The notes under the pieces: model-generated
What the model saw: the letters and a program-made list of their open reading frames with translations, nothing else
What the model was told of the DNA's origin: nothing
Database searches by the model: none
Program-made: the position numbers and the translations under genes
Shown: positions 27,939-36,433 of the stretch, piece by piece
How the letters are laid out: every line of letters begins with the position of its first letter
Position numbering within the stretch: the stretch's first letter is position 1
Source: Psychrobium sp051201665
GTDB taxonomy: Bacteria > Pseudomonadota > Gammaproteobacteria > Enterobacterales > Psychrobiaceae
Length of the DNA: 64,000 nt
NCBI RefSeq assembly: GCF_051201665.1
Contig: NZ_CP179210.1
Location: 3,348,001-3,412,000 of the forward strand
Direction of reading: 5' to 3'

Positions 27939-29774
27939 TTATCCCTCAGCAAATAAACTACAGGCACCTTGCTCAGCGCCTGACAATTGACTGCGCATAG
28001 CACCAAATAACTCACGTCCCATTCCGATGCGACTCGCGTCTAAATCAGGAATTGCATTGACGCGGCTTGCCAGCTCACTTTTGTCAACTAATAAGGTTAA
28101 TTGACCAGTGTTAGCATCAAGGCGGATCATGTCCCCTTCAACCACTTTAGCCAGCAATGAGCCATCGATTGCTTCAGGGGTTAAATGAATCGCAGCAGGT
28201 ACATTGCCAGATGCGCCAGACATACGCCCATCGGTGACTAAGGCGACTTTATAACCTTGACCTTGCAACACTGATAATGGTGGCGTCAATTTATGTAATT
28301 CAGGCATGCCAATGGCACGAGGCCCTTGGAAACGAACCACAACAACACAATCTTTATTCAATTCACCCGCTTTAAAAGCTTTATCTAAATCATGTTGTGA
28401 TTCAAAGATAACGGCTGGTGCCTCTACGACCATTTGCTCCGCCGTTAATGAAGAGGTTTTAATAACACCACGACCTAAGTTACCCGCCATTAGTTGCAAG
28501 CCACCATTAGTTTGGAATGGCTTATCAACACTTGTTAATACGGTTTCATCGCCACTTTTCTCAGGCGCTTCAATCCAATCTAACTCACCGTCAACCATTA
28601 CAGGCATTAGGGTGTAACGCTCTAAGCCTTCACCTACAATGGTTTTAACGTCATTGTGGAGGTAACCGCCGCGTAATAATTCACGGGTTAAAATAGCCAT
28701 ACCACCCGCTTGTTGGAAGTGGTTTACATCGGCCTGACCATTAGGATAAATACGCGTTAGCAAAGGCACTGCTGTTGATAGCTCCGCCATATCAGACCAA
28801 TCAATAATAATACCAGCAGCGCGAGCAACCGCGACTAAGTGCATCGTTAAATTAGTAGAGCCACCAGTAGCCAGTAAACCAACGATACCGTTAATCATCG
28901 ATTTCTCATCGACGATTTCACCAATAGGTAAATATGAACCACCTTGCTCTGTAATACGGCTCACTTGTTTACCAGCAAAGTCAGTTAACGCTACACGTAA
29001 CCCACCGTTTGGCGGTACAAATGACGAGCCTGGTAATTGCAGACCCATCATTTCGATCACTAACTGATTTGAATTGGCAGTGCCATAGAAAGTACAAGTG
29101 CCCGCTGAATGATACGAACCCATTTCAGCTTCTAGTAACTCAGACTCATCAGCTTCACCCTTTGCATAGGCTTGGCGAACCGCTGCTTTTTGTTTATTTG
29201 GAATACCTGATGGCATCGGGCCGGCTGGCACAAATACTGTTGGTAAATGGCCAAAACTTAAAGAGCCGAGTAATAATCCTGGGACAATTTTGTCACAGAT
29301 ACCTAGCATTAACGCGCCATCAAACATGTTGTGAGATAAACCAACGGCTGTTGTCATCGCAATCACATCGCGGCTTAATAAGCTAAGCTCCATGCCCGGT
29401 TGACCTTGTGTTACACCATCACACATCGCAGGCACACCAGAAACAAATTGTGCGACCGAGCCTTCCTTCGCAATCGCTGCTTTTAGCTGATTAGGATAGG
29501 TTTCATAAGGCTGATGGGCAGATAGCATATCGTTATATGATGAGACGATGCCAATGTTTGCTTTGGTTAGGGATTTAAGGTCGTCTTTAACATCTTTATC
29601 ACAAGCTGCTACACCATGGGCTAAATTGCCACATGATAATGCACCGCGCATAGGGCCTTTGCTTCGAGCAGCACCAATTTTGTCAAGATAGGCCTGACGA
29701 GTTGCTTTACTGCGTTCAATGATACGCTGGGTAACACGTGATATAACCGGATTCATACTTTGCTCTCTACTCAT
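27939..29774 (-). CDS. edd: Phosphogluconate dehydratase
   Basis: 611-residue Fe-S dehydratase of the IlvD/Edd family, converting 6-phosphogluconate to KDPG. Cluster-ligand cysteines are visible in VPAMCDGVTQGQPGMELS and HSAGTCTFYGTANSNQ. The C-terminal active-site region is VALVTDGRMSGASGNVPAAIH. N-terminal RGALSCGNLAHGVAACD contains another conserved Cys. It is specific to the Entner-Doudoroff pathway rather than to branched-chain synthesis, as shown by operon context (pgl upstream, glk and eda downstream). Confidence 0.95.
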   Translation of the reverse strand: MSREQSMNPVISRVTQRIIERSKATRQAYLDKIGAARSKGPMRGALSCGNLAHGVAACDKDVKDDLKSLTKANIGIVSSYNDMLSAHQPYETYPNQLKAAIAKEGSVAQFVSGVPAMCDGVTQGQPGMELSLLSRDVIAMTTAVGLSHNMFDGALMLGICDKIVPGLLLGSLSFGHLPTVFVPAGPMPSGIPNKQKAAVRQAYAKGEADESELLEAEMGSYHSAGTCTFYGTANSNQLVIEMMGLQLPGSSFVPPNGGLRVALTDFAGKQVSRITEQGGSYLPIGEIVDEKSMINGIVGLLATGGSTNLTMHLVAVARAAGIIIDWSDMAELSTAVPLLTRIYPNGQADVNHFQQAGGMAILTRELLRGGYLHNDVKTIVGEGLERYTLMPVMVDGELDWIEAPEKSGDETVLTSVDKPFQTNGGLQLMAGNLGRGVIKTSSLTAEQMVVEAPAVIFESQHDLDKAFKAGELNKDCVVVVRFQGPRAIGMPELHKLTPPLSVLQGQGYKVALVTDGRMSGASGNVPAAIHLTPEAIDGSLLAKVVEGDMIRLDANTGQLTLLVDKSELASRVNAIPDLDASRIGMGRELFGAMRSQLSGAEQGACSLFAEG

Positions 29775-29793
29775 TGTTTATTAACGACAATGA

Positions 29794-30480
29794 TTACTGA
29801 CTAATTAATACGTCTAGCGCATTGTGTTGTTTAATAACGGCCGCAATTGGCATTTGTTTTACATCATCAAGCACACGTGCTTGTTCAAAAACACCGACCT
29901 TACCGCTGCCGCTAAGTGGCAAATAAACCTGCTTAGCCGCTAATATTTCATTTAACGTTAAACTGATACGTTCATATGGTGCTGTTGTTGGTTGCGTTGC
30001 AATCAGGCGTTGCTGATTGTCAGTCGCCATCGCCGCATCTACTTGCTCACTGCACGGGAAAATTGATGCTGTGTGGCCGTCTTCGCCCATGCCAAGGATT
30101 AGTGCATCAATTATTTTGATATCAGAAATTCTTGCGGTGGCATTCTCTGCACCATCAAAAGCGCTTTGCTCTTGTCCAACCAAACCAATAAAGGTCGCAG
30201 CGCTAGCATTGTTTTTTAACAGATGCGTATTGACTAATAATTCGTTGCTGCTTTCGTGTTTATCATCAACCCAGCGATCATCCACCAAACTGATCACGAC
30301 TTTTGACCAATCTAACTCAACATGACTTAGTTGCTCAAATAATGCGATAGGTGAGCGGCCACCTGAAACAAACAACGTTCCTTGACCACGTTCGTTAATC
30401 GCAGCTGTTAATTTTTCGCTAATATCATTGGCTAAAAAATTAGTAATTTCGTCGCTGTTATTAAATTCTGTAATATTCAT
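29794..30480 (-). CDS. pgl: 6-phosphogluconolactonase
   Basis: 228-residue DevB-type lactonase hydrolysing 6-phosphogluconolactone from Zwf. Motifs: TLFVSGGRSPIALFEQL, VSLVDDRWVDDKHESSN, and GMGEDGHTASIFPCS, the NagB/RpiA-fold signature. I start it at ATG 30480, one base past the zwf stop, because MNITEFNN is the natural N-terminus; an upstream start would lie inside zwf. Confidence 0.93.
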   Translation of the reverse strand: MNITEFNNSDEITNFLANDISEKLTAAINERGQGTLFVSGGRSPIALFEQLSHVELDWSKVVISLVDDRWVDDKHESSNELLVNTHLLKNNASAATFIGLVGQEQSAFDGAENATARISDIKIIDALILGMGEDGHTASIFPCSEQVDAAMATDNQQRLIATQPTTAPYERISLTLNEILAAKQVYLPLSGSGKVGVFEQARVLDDVKQMPIAAVIKQHNALDVLISQ

Positions 30481-30481
30481 C

Positions 30482-31951
30482 TTATTCGTCCCACGCTCTG
30501 CCATCACGGGCAATCAAACCAATGGAAGCAACTGGACCGCTGCTACCTGCTGGGTAATTTGTTAACGGCTGACCTGTTGATTTCCACGCAGAAAGAATAC
30601 CGTCACACCAAGTCCATGAAGCTTCAACTTCATCACGACGTACAAAGAGTGCTTGATTACCTTGAATCACTTCCAACAATAAACGCTCATAAGCATCAGC
30701 AATACGTTGACCTTCAAAGGCTTGTGAGAAACTTAAATCAAGCTTGGTGGTTTGTAGGCGTTGCGACTGTTCTAGGCCAGGCACTTTGTTTAACATCTGA
30801 ATTTCAACCCCTTCTTGAGGTTGCAAACGGATAGTCAACTTATTCGGTGGTAGTTCTTTATAGTGCTCGCTAAACAAGTTATGAGCAGGATTCTTAAAGT
30901 AAACAACGATTTCAGAAACCTTATTTACCATACGCTTACCCGTTCTTAAATAAAACGGAACCCCTGCCCAGCGCCAATTGTCAATTTCAGCTTTAATCGC
31001 CACGAAAGATTCAGTGCTACTTTGTGTATTAGCACCGTCTTCTTCCAAATAACCCGGCACTTCTTTACCGTGAAGAAAGCCTTTAGCATATTGCCCACGA
31101 ACGGTATTATCAAATACGTTATCAACGTTAATTGGACGCAACGCTTTAAGCACTTTGACCTTTTCATCGCGGATATTGTCAGCGTCAAGACTTAACGGCG
31201 GATCCATTGCCACCAAGGTTAAGATTTGAATTAAATGGTTTTGCAGCATATCGCGCATTTGACCCGCTTGATCAAAGTACCCCCAACGCCCTTCAATGCC
31301 CACTTCTTCTGCCACACTAATCTGCACGTGATCTATTGTGCTGTTATCCCATTTAGATGAGAAAAGTGAGTTAGCAAAACGTAAATCAAGTAAATTAAGA
31401 ACCGTTTCTTTACCAAGGTAATGATCGATGCGATAGGTTTGGGACTCAGAAAAATACTGTGCGACTAAATCATTAACTTCATTTGATGATAATAAGTCGT
31501 GACCAATTGGCTTTTCTAATACGACGCGTGAGTTTTGGTGATTCAAATCAGCCGCTGATAAGCCTTCACAAATGTTGCCATAAATTGATGCTGGCACAGC
31601 GAAATAATTAATTAACGCACTAGTGCTGCCATCAACTAAATCACTTAGTTGGGTATAGCTTTGTGGATCTAATAAATCTAACTTTAAGTAACTTATTTTA
31701 CTAATAAAACGCTCTACAACAGCTTCGTCTAAAGTTTCATTTATAAATTCAGATAAGCATTCTTTTACATTATCGATATAAGCCTGAGGCTCGAAGTCAT
31801 TACGAGCAACACCAATTATTCTACTTTGCGGTGCCAGTAAGTTAGCTTTTTCTAATTGATATAATGAAGGAAGAAGTTTGCGACGTGTTAGATCACCCTG
31901 ACAACCGAATAAAACGATATCAGAAGCGTGAAGTGTATTTTCTTTACTCAT
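30482..31951 (-). CDS. zwf: Glucose-6-phosphate 1-dehydrogenase
   Basis: 489-residue G6PDH, the first committed step of the pentose phosphate and Entner-Doudoroff routes. Coenzyme loop FGCQGDLTRRKLLPSLYQL (consensus GASGDLTxRKL; the Ala-Ser pair is Cys-Gln here). Active-site RIDHYLGKETVLNLL with the catalytic His and Lys, and NNP-like WRWAGVPFYLRTGKR. It lies 21 bases after the alkyltransferase-like gene, so the two are probably co-transcribed. Confidence 0.95.
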   Translation of the reverse strand: MSKENTLHASDIVLFGCQGDLTRRKLLPSLYQLEKANLLAPQSRIIGVARNDFEPQAYIDNVKECLSEFINETLDEAVVERFISKISYLKLDLLDPQSYTQLSDLVDGSTSALINYFAVPASIYGNICEGLSAADLNHQNSRVVLEKPIGHDLLSSNEVNDLVAQYFSESQTYRIDHYLGKETVLNLLDLRFANSLFSSKWDNSTIDHVQISVAEEVGIEGRWGYFDQAGQMRDMLQNHLIQILTLVAMDPPLSLDADNIRDEKVKVLKALRPINVDNVFDNTVRGQYAKGFLHGKEVPGYLEEDGANTQSSTESFVAIKAEIDNWRWAGVPFYLRTGKRMVNKVSEIVVYFKNPAHNLFSEHYKELPPNKLTIRLQPQEGVEIQMLNKVPGLEQSQRLQTTKLDLSFSQAFEGQRIADAYERLLLEVIQGNQALFVRRDEVEASWTWCDGILSAWKSTGQPLTNYPAGSSGPVASIGLIARDGRAWDE

Positions 31952-31972
31952 GGTAGGAGCCCTTGAAAACTC

Positions 31973-32308
31973 TTAAAAACTTAATTCAAACAACAAAGTA
32001 TCAAGACTTGGTTGCCAGTGGTGTTTAGTCAAATTGACCTTACTACCCTTTAACTCGACACCTTCTTCCCGCAAAAAACTCATTTGTAAACGAAAACTAG
32101 GTTCACTCGCTGGAATAGAGATCATACCTTGACTATTGACGACGCGATGCCAAGGTATTGAATCATCTCTATTCGCTTTAAGCGCCTTACTCACCATACG
32201 TGCACCTCTTGGCAAACCAGCTAAATCAGCGATTTGTCCATAACTTGCAACGTATGATGGTGGGATCAAAGACACAACAGATAGTATTTTTTGATATGAT
32301 TTGTTCAT
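31973..32308 (-). CDS. Alkyltransferase-like protein (ATL, YbaZ family)
   Basis: 111-residue protein with the C-terminal fold of O6-methylguanine-DNA methyltransferase (YGQIADLAGLPRGARMVSKAL helix-turn-helix with the Arg finger in RGARMV). The active-site motif reads IPWHRVVN with Trp53 where methyltransferases have Cys (PCHRV). This is the mark of ATL proteins, which bind O6-alkylguanine and recruit nucleotide-excision repair but do not transfer the alkyl group. It sits between gap (48 bases) and zwf (21 bases), an odd place for a repair gene. Confidence 0.88.
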   Translation of the reverse strand: MNKSYQKILSVVSLIPPSYVASYGQIADLAGLPRGARMVSKALKANRDDSIPWHRVVNSQGMISIPASEPSFRLQMSFLREEGVELKGSKVNLTKHHWQPSLDTLLFELSF

Positions 32309-32356
32309 TCAATGATCATATCCTACTTACCGTCAATAATCCCCAAAAACGTCAAC

Positions 32357-33391
32357 TTAGGCAGCTGACTCGTTAGCAACTGATGGCGCGTTATATAAAG
32401 CAACTGCATTATCTAGCATACGGTTACTAAAGCCCCATTCATTGTCATACCATGACATCACTTTAACTAAGCGGCCTGATACGCGAGTTTGCGTTGCGTC
32501 AAATACTGAACTAAGTGGGTTGTGATTAAAGTCAATTGACACTAATGGTAACTCGTTTACACCAAGAACACCTTTGAGAGCAGCAGTTTGCGCAGCGTCA
32601 CTTACTAATTGGTTAATCTCTTCAATTGTCGTATCGCGTTTTGCAATGAATGATAAGTCAACTAATGAAACATTCGATGTTGGCACACGAACTGCCATGC
32701 CATCAAACTTACCTTTTAGCTCTGGAACCACTAAACCAACGGCAGCAGCTGCACCAGTATTTGTAGGGATCATCGACATTGCCGCTGCACGTGCTCGGCG
32801 TAAATCACTATGAGCAACATCAGATAACACTTGATCATTGGTATAAGCGTGAATAGTTGTCATTAATCCTGACTCAATCCCAATCGAATCATTTAATACT
32901 TTCGCAAACGGCGCTAAACAGTTTGTAGTACAAGACGCGTTTGAAATGACAGTCATGTCTTGTGTTAATGAATCATGATTAACACCATGAACAACGGTGG
33001 CATCAACATTTTTAGCCGGTGCAGAAATAATTACTTTCTTAGCGCCTGCTGCAAGGTGTGGTTGAACCGCTTCTTTTGAAGTAAAAATGCCCGTACATTC
33101 AAAAACGATATCAACGTCTAAATCAGCCCATGGTAAATCACTTGGGTTACGCTCACTAAACATCTTGATGCTATCGTCATTGACAGTCATTACGCCGTCA
33201 CTGTATTTCACATCACAATTAAATCGGCCATGTACAGAGTCATACTGAGTCAGATGTGCACTTGAAGCACTATCACCTAGATCGTTGATTGCAACGATTT
33301 TTACTGGCGAGTCTTTTTTCTCTTCGTAAAGTGCACGTAAGATATTTCGACCGATACGTCCATAACCGTTAATAGCTACTTTAATTGTCAT
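32357..33391 (-). CDS. gap: Type I glyceraldehyde-3-phosphate dehydrogenase
   Basis: 344-residue GAPDH. NAD-binding start IKVAINGYGRIGRNILRAL, with INDLGD at residues 35-40 whose Asp favours NAD+. Catalytic Cys154 lies in SNASCTTNCLAP, catalytic His in TTIHAYTNDQ, and SWYDNEWGFSNRM is near the C-terminus. It is probably the first gene of the seven-gene gap-atl-zwf-pgl-edd-glk-eda operon. It feeds on the glyceraldehyde-3-phosphate made by Eda. The INDLG/YDSVHGRF variant differs from E. coli GapA (INDLLD), so it may be a second gap dedicated to this route. Confidence 0.93.
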   Translation of the reverse strand: MTIKVAINGYGRIGRNILRALYEEKKDSPVKIVAINDLGDSASSAHLTQYDSVHGRFNCDVKYSDGVMTVNDDSIKMFSERNPSDLPWADLDVDIVFECTGIFTSKEAVQPHLAAGAKKVIISAPAKNVDATVVHGVNHDSLTQDMTVISNASCTTNCLAPFAKVLNDSIGIESGLMTTIHAYTNDQVLSDVAHSDLRRARAAAMSMIPTNTGAAAAVGLVVPELKGKFDGMAVRVPTSNVSLVDLSFIAKRDTTIEEINQLVSDAAQTAALKGVLGVNELPLVSIDFNHNPLSSVFDATQTRVSGRLVKVMSWYDNEWGFSNRMLDNAVALYNAPSVANESAA

Positions 33392-33428
33392 TTTCTTTCA
33401 CCTTTATTACCGAAGTAATATTAATTCA

Positions 33429-33443
33429 TGTAATTTAATTACA
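33429..33443 (-). promoter_or_regulatory. Putative HexR operator upstream of gap
   Basis: Perfect inverted repeat TGTAATTTAATTACA; its complement TGTAATTAAATTACA equals the HexR box described for gammaproteobacteria. It lies 38 bases upstream of the gap start. HexR senses KDPG and controls central carbon genes, so the site fits an operon that makes and uses KDPG. The hexR gene itself is not in the window. Confidence 0.75.
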
Positions 33444-33756
33444 AAATACACAAATAACGCCTGAAAAACAATATTAAACACACTTTATTTTAGTTTTATT
33501 ACAACCAATTTTATTTTATTGACGAAATTAACTTCAAATTATGTTATTTAGCAACTTTAATTACGAATGAAAATGGTGACTACTTTTCATAAATAAGATT
33601 ACTGTTGCTCAGCGATTAAACATCAGATAGCTTAGGATTTATCCAAGTGGTTTTTATTGGGTGTCAGAAAGTTTTTTTGAAAAATTGTAACGTTCTTGAA
33701 AGATTAAATCGCAATAGCGGTCTTGTAGATTGATAATTAAATAAAGGAAAGTTTCC
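33444..33756. promoter_or_regulatory. Intergenic region upstream of the bufferin gene
   Basis: 313 bases of AT-rich DNA between the HexR-like site and the bufA2 start. It should hold the promoter of bufA2; the RBS AAAGGAAAG stands about 10 bases before the ATG. I could not identify a specific metal-regulator box. Confidence 0.35.
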
Positions 33757-34239
33757 ATGAGTACACAATTAAAATCTAAAATCGGTGGTGCTTCATTAGC
33801 AATGGCAGCAGCGGGTCTAATGGGCTGTGCAGCAACTGCAGACACTAATACAGCAGCATCTTCTTCAGCTAAAGCAGAAGTTGCTGCAAACACAGTTGAA
33901 CTAGTTCATTGTTACGGTGTTAACAAATGTAATGGTCACAATGACTGTAAAACTGCTGAGAATGCATGTAAAGGTCAAGCATCTTGTAAAGGTCACGGTT
34001 TCGTGGCTCTACCAGAAAAAGCATGTGGCGATATCGGTGGCGAGCAGAAAGATGATTGGGTTGGTAAAACAACTAAAGTTGACTTAGTACACTGTTACGG
34101 CGTTAACATTTGTAAAGGTCACAACGACTGTAAAACAGCTAACAATGCTTGTAAAGGTCACGCATCTTGTCAAGGCCAAGGCTTTGTAACTGCTGGTGCA
34201 AAAGCTTGTGGCGACATCGGCGGTAAAGTTGGTGCTTAA
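33757..34239 (+). CDS. bufA2: Bufferin precursor BufA2 with two tandem Cys modules
   Basis: 160-residue exported protein. The N-terminus KSKIGGASLAMAAAGLMGC is a signal peptide whose LMGC (Cys24) also looks like a lipobox. After an Ala/Ser/Thr linker come two near-identical modules, residues 50-95 and 111-156, offset by 61 residues. Each has six cysteines: Cys52, 58, 64, 71, 77, 90 and Cys113, 119, 125, 132, 138, 151, in the pattern VHCYGVNxCxGHNDCKTAxNACKGxASCxGxGF..KACGDIGG. That pattern is the BufA2-type bufferin, a periplasmic copper-binding peptide modified by a DUF692 (MNIO) enzyme. bufB and bufC follow after a 430-base gap. Usual family members have a single module. Confidence 0.88.
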   Translation: MSTQLKSKIGGASLAMAAAGLMGCAATADTNTAASSSAKAEVAANTVELVHCYGVNKCNGHNDCKTAENACKGQASCKGHGFVALPEKACGDIGGEQKDDWVGKTTKVDLVHCYGVNICKGHNDCKTANNACKGHASCQGQGFVTAGAKACGDIGGKVGA

Positions 34240-34277
34240 TCACCGTTCATTTTGATGTGTTACATCAATGAAACAAT

Positions 34278-34306
34278 AAAAAAGGAGACGATAAGTCTCC
34301 TTTTTT
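34278..34306 (+). terminator. Terminator directly after bufA2
   Basis: Perfect 12-bp stem AAAAAAGGAGAC/GTCTCCTTTTTT with loop GATAA and T6. It lies 38 bases after the bufA2 stop, so bufA2 can be transcribed on its own in excess over bufBC. Confidence 0.9.
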
Positions 34307-34320
34307 ATATCAGACATCTA

Positions 34321-34631
34321 TACCCAAGTTACTTGAAGATGCATGTTTCAGAGTTCGGGTAGGAATCGAATACAAGGCATGATTTGTAATTAATGGTTAT
34401 TCCCTGATTATGAATCATAACGCGGTAGTCGTTTTCTACCCGAGCTCCCAAAGGGGAAGGCGATAAGCGACCAACCGGCAACTGCTCCTGCGTTGCTCTA
34501 GCTCCGGTATCCATACCGTCGTACGTCGTTATAAGATATTTATTAAGAATGACTTAACGACATATCTTATGCCTAGTATTTGGCACGCTTTTCGACTTGC
34601 TGAAATCGAGCATCTTCATGCAGCTTGGGTA
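34321..34631 (+). repeat. Family B palindromic repeat, complete copy
   Basis: 311 bp. Ends TACCCAAGTTACTTGAAGAT and a partial complement (ATCTTCATGCAGCTTGGGTA), flanked on both sides by TA. The interior shares long stretches with the copy at 47732 (around ATTCCCTGATTATGAATCAT and the GGCACGCTT segment). Non-coding. It occupies most of the gap between bufA2 and bufB. Confidence 0.85.
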
Positions 34632-34670
34632 TAATAGTGTCACTATAGAAAAACTAAATGAGTAATTTAA

Positions 34671-35531
34671 ATGATTAATGATCATTTCTTGGGTTTTGGC
34701 CTTGGCCTTCGTATTCCCCATTTTGAAGATGTCTTAAACACCGAACATAATGTCGATTGGTTTGAAATTCTAACGGAAAACTACATGGTTGGCGGTGGTA
34801 AACCTCGCTATTATTTAGAGCAAGTTGCCGAACGTTTTCCTATCGTAATGCATGGCGTTTCAATGTCAGTTGGCAGCACAACACCTTTAGATACTCAATA
34901 TCTTAATCAATTAACACAGCTTATTAATGATGTGAAGCCTCGATGGATTTCAGATCATCTTTGTTTTACTCAGGCCAATGGGGTCAACAGTCACGACTTA
35001 TTGCCGCTACCTTATACTGAAGATGCGATTAACCACGTTGCCCAACGGATAGTGCAAGCGCAAGATCATATCGGTCAGCAGATGCTGATTGAGAATGTAT
35101 CAAGTTACCTGACATACAAAGAATCAGGTATGACGGAATGGGAATTTTACAACGAAGTCTGCCAGCGCGCCGATTGTTTGATGTTATTAGATATTAATAA
35201 CATTTACGTCAGTGCTCGCAATCATCAATTTGATGCCAATGATTACATTAACGCGATTAATGAAAAACGCGTTCGACAAATTCACCTAGCGGGTCATACC
35301 GATTATGGCGATTACGTGATCGACACACACGATCATGATGTATGCGATCCAGTATGGGATTTATACCGTAATGCGGTTAAAAAGTTTGGTACTGTCAGTA
35401 CGATGATTGAACGAGATGATGACATACCTCCGTTTGCAAATTTAGTTGATGAATTAAATATTGCTAAAGGTATCGCTCACGAAGAATTACCCGAACTATC
35501 ACAATGGAATAAGGAGCAGGTACATGTCTGA
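34671..35531 (+). CDS. bufB: MNIO-family oxidative enzyme BufB (DUF692)
   Basis: 286-residue TIM-barrel iron enzyme of the multinuclear non-haem iron oxidase family (with MbnB), expected to convert bufferin cysteines to copper-binding heterocycles. Probable iron ligands: His61 (VMHGVSMS), His96 (SDHLCF), Glu141 (LIENVSSY), Asp174/Asn176 region (LLDINNIYVSA), His205 (IHLAGH), Asp218 and His220 (DTHDHDV), Glu247 (MIERDD). All match DUF692. Normal length. The start ATG 34671 lies 39 bases after the family B repeat, so its promoter may lie inside or beside that repeat. It overlaps bufC by 8 bases. Confidence 0.92.
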   Translation: MINDHFLGFGLGLRIPHFEDVLNTEHNVDWFEILTENYMVGGGKPRYYLEQVAERFPIVMHGVSMSVGSTTPLDTQYLNQLTQLINDVKPRWISDHLCFTQANGVNSHDLLPLPYTEDAINHVAQRIVQAQDHIGQQMLIENVSSYLTYKESGMTEWEFYNEVCQRADCLMLLDINNIYVSARNHQFDANDYINAINEKRVRQIHLAGHTDYGDYVIDTHDHDVCDPVWDLYRNAVKKFGTVSTMIERDDDIPPFANLVDELNIAKGIAHEELPELSQWNKEQVHV

Positions 35532-36303
35532 TCTCGCTCGCTTACAACAACAGTTTGTTGCTTTTTTACAAGGCCAACAATCTGACTTTCCACAACTTAT
35601 TGGCGAACAAGCACCCGTTGCTACAGACATTCGATTAAACATTTATCAAAATGCCTACCGAATGCGACTTAGAGAGACAATTGACAACGATCATCCTATG
35701 CTAGGTAAATATTTGGGTGATGAGTTTTACGATATCTTGGTTGCCAACTATATTGATACCTATCCATCAAAGGTTAAGTCTTTGCGATACTTTTGCGATG
35801 CCATTCCAACCTTATTAGCTGAACAACAACCGTTTATCGAGCACCCTATTCTATCGCCACTTGCAGTATTTGAACGCGCGTTGCTTACAGCGTTTGACGC
35901 AACAGATGCAACCACTATTCGGATTAACGACTTAGCATCATTGCCAGGTGAGCAATGGCCTAATATCACATTGTCATTTCACCCTAGCGTTTCGATATTT
36001 GAAGAATCAATCAATGCCGTAGCGACGTGGCAACATTTAAAGTCAGATAAAAATCCACCAGCGCCCCTAGATCACGAATTACCACTCTATTGGCTAATTT
36101 GGCGAACACCAGAGCGCCTCACAGAGTTTAGAAACATTACGGCACCAGAGATGGTCTTACTTAAGCATTTTGTTAATGGCGGAAACTTTGCTGACGGTTG
36201 TGAATTATTAGCCGAATATTTTTCTGCTGATGATGTTCCAGCACATGCTGTACAGTTTTTACAGACATGGATTAATGCCGGAACCATTGCAAAACTTAAT
36301 TAA
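35524..36303 (+). CDS. bufC: Bufferin maturation partner BufC (DUF2063)
   Basis: 259-residue protein. N-terminal DUF2063 domain (LARLQQQFVAFLQGQ..., RLNIYQNAYRMRLRETIDNDHPMLGKYLGDEFYDILVANYI), the putative DNA-binding-like/RRE-like partner domain that presents the precursor to the DUF692 enzyme. The C-terminal half is a less conserved winged region (LYWLIWRTPERLTEFRNI). The start is taken at ATG 35524 behind AAGGAGCAGG; an earlier start would lie wholly within bufB. Translation is coupled to bufB by overlap. Confidence 0.88.
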   Translation: MSDLARLQQQFVAFLQGQQSDFPQLIGEQAPVATDIRLNIYQNAYRMRLRETIDNDHPMLGKYLGDEFYDILVANYIDTYPSKVKSLRYFCDAIPTLLAEQQPFIEHPILSPLAVFERALLTAFDATDATTIRINDLASLPGEQWPNITLSFHPSVSIFEESINAVATWQHLKSDKNPPAPLDHELPLYWLIWRTPERLTEFRNITAPEMVLLKHFVNGGNFADGCELLAEYFSADDVPAHAVQFLQTWINAGTIAKLN

Positions 36304-36313
36304 CTTATTCTAC

Positions 36314-36355
36314 GGGCGCTATCGCAATGCGCCCTGCATCTTCATCTTCATCTTC
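36314..36355. repeat. Hairpin plus short ATCTTC tandem repeat after bufC
   Basis: GGGCGC/GCGCCC stem (36314-36334) followed by about three ATCTTC hexamers. The hairpin could end bufBC transcription, although no pure T-run follows. Confidence 0.45.
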
Positions 36356-36433
36356 ATTTTCACATTAACCTATTCAAATTTGCTGCCAGAGAATGCTAAT
36401 ATAGCGCCATCTTAATTACCGTCTGTATTAGCT

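Noticed and set aside
31973..32308. Ordinary O6-methylguanine-DNA methyltransferase (ogt)
   Set aside because: Active-site Cys is replaced by Trp in PWHRV, so it cannot act as a methyltransferase.
34329..34514. 61-codon minus-strand frame near the bufferin locus
   Set aside because: Lies wholly inside the family B repeat and changes between copies. No protein features.
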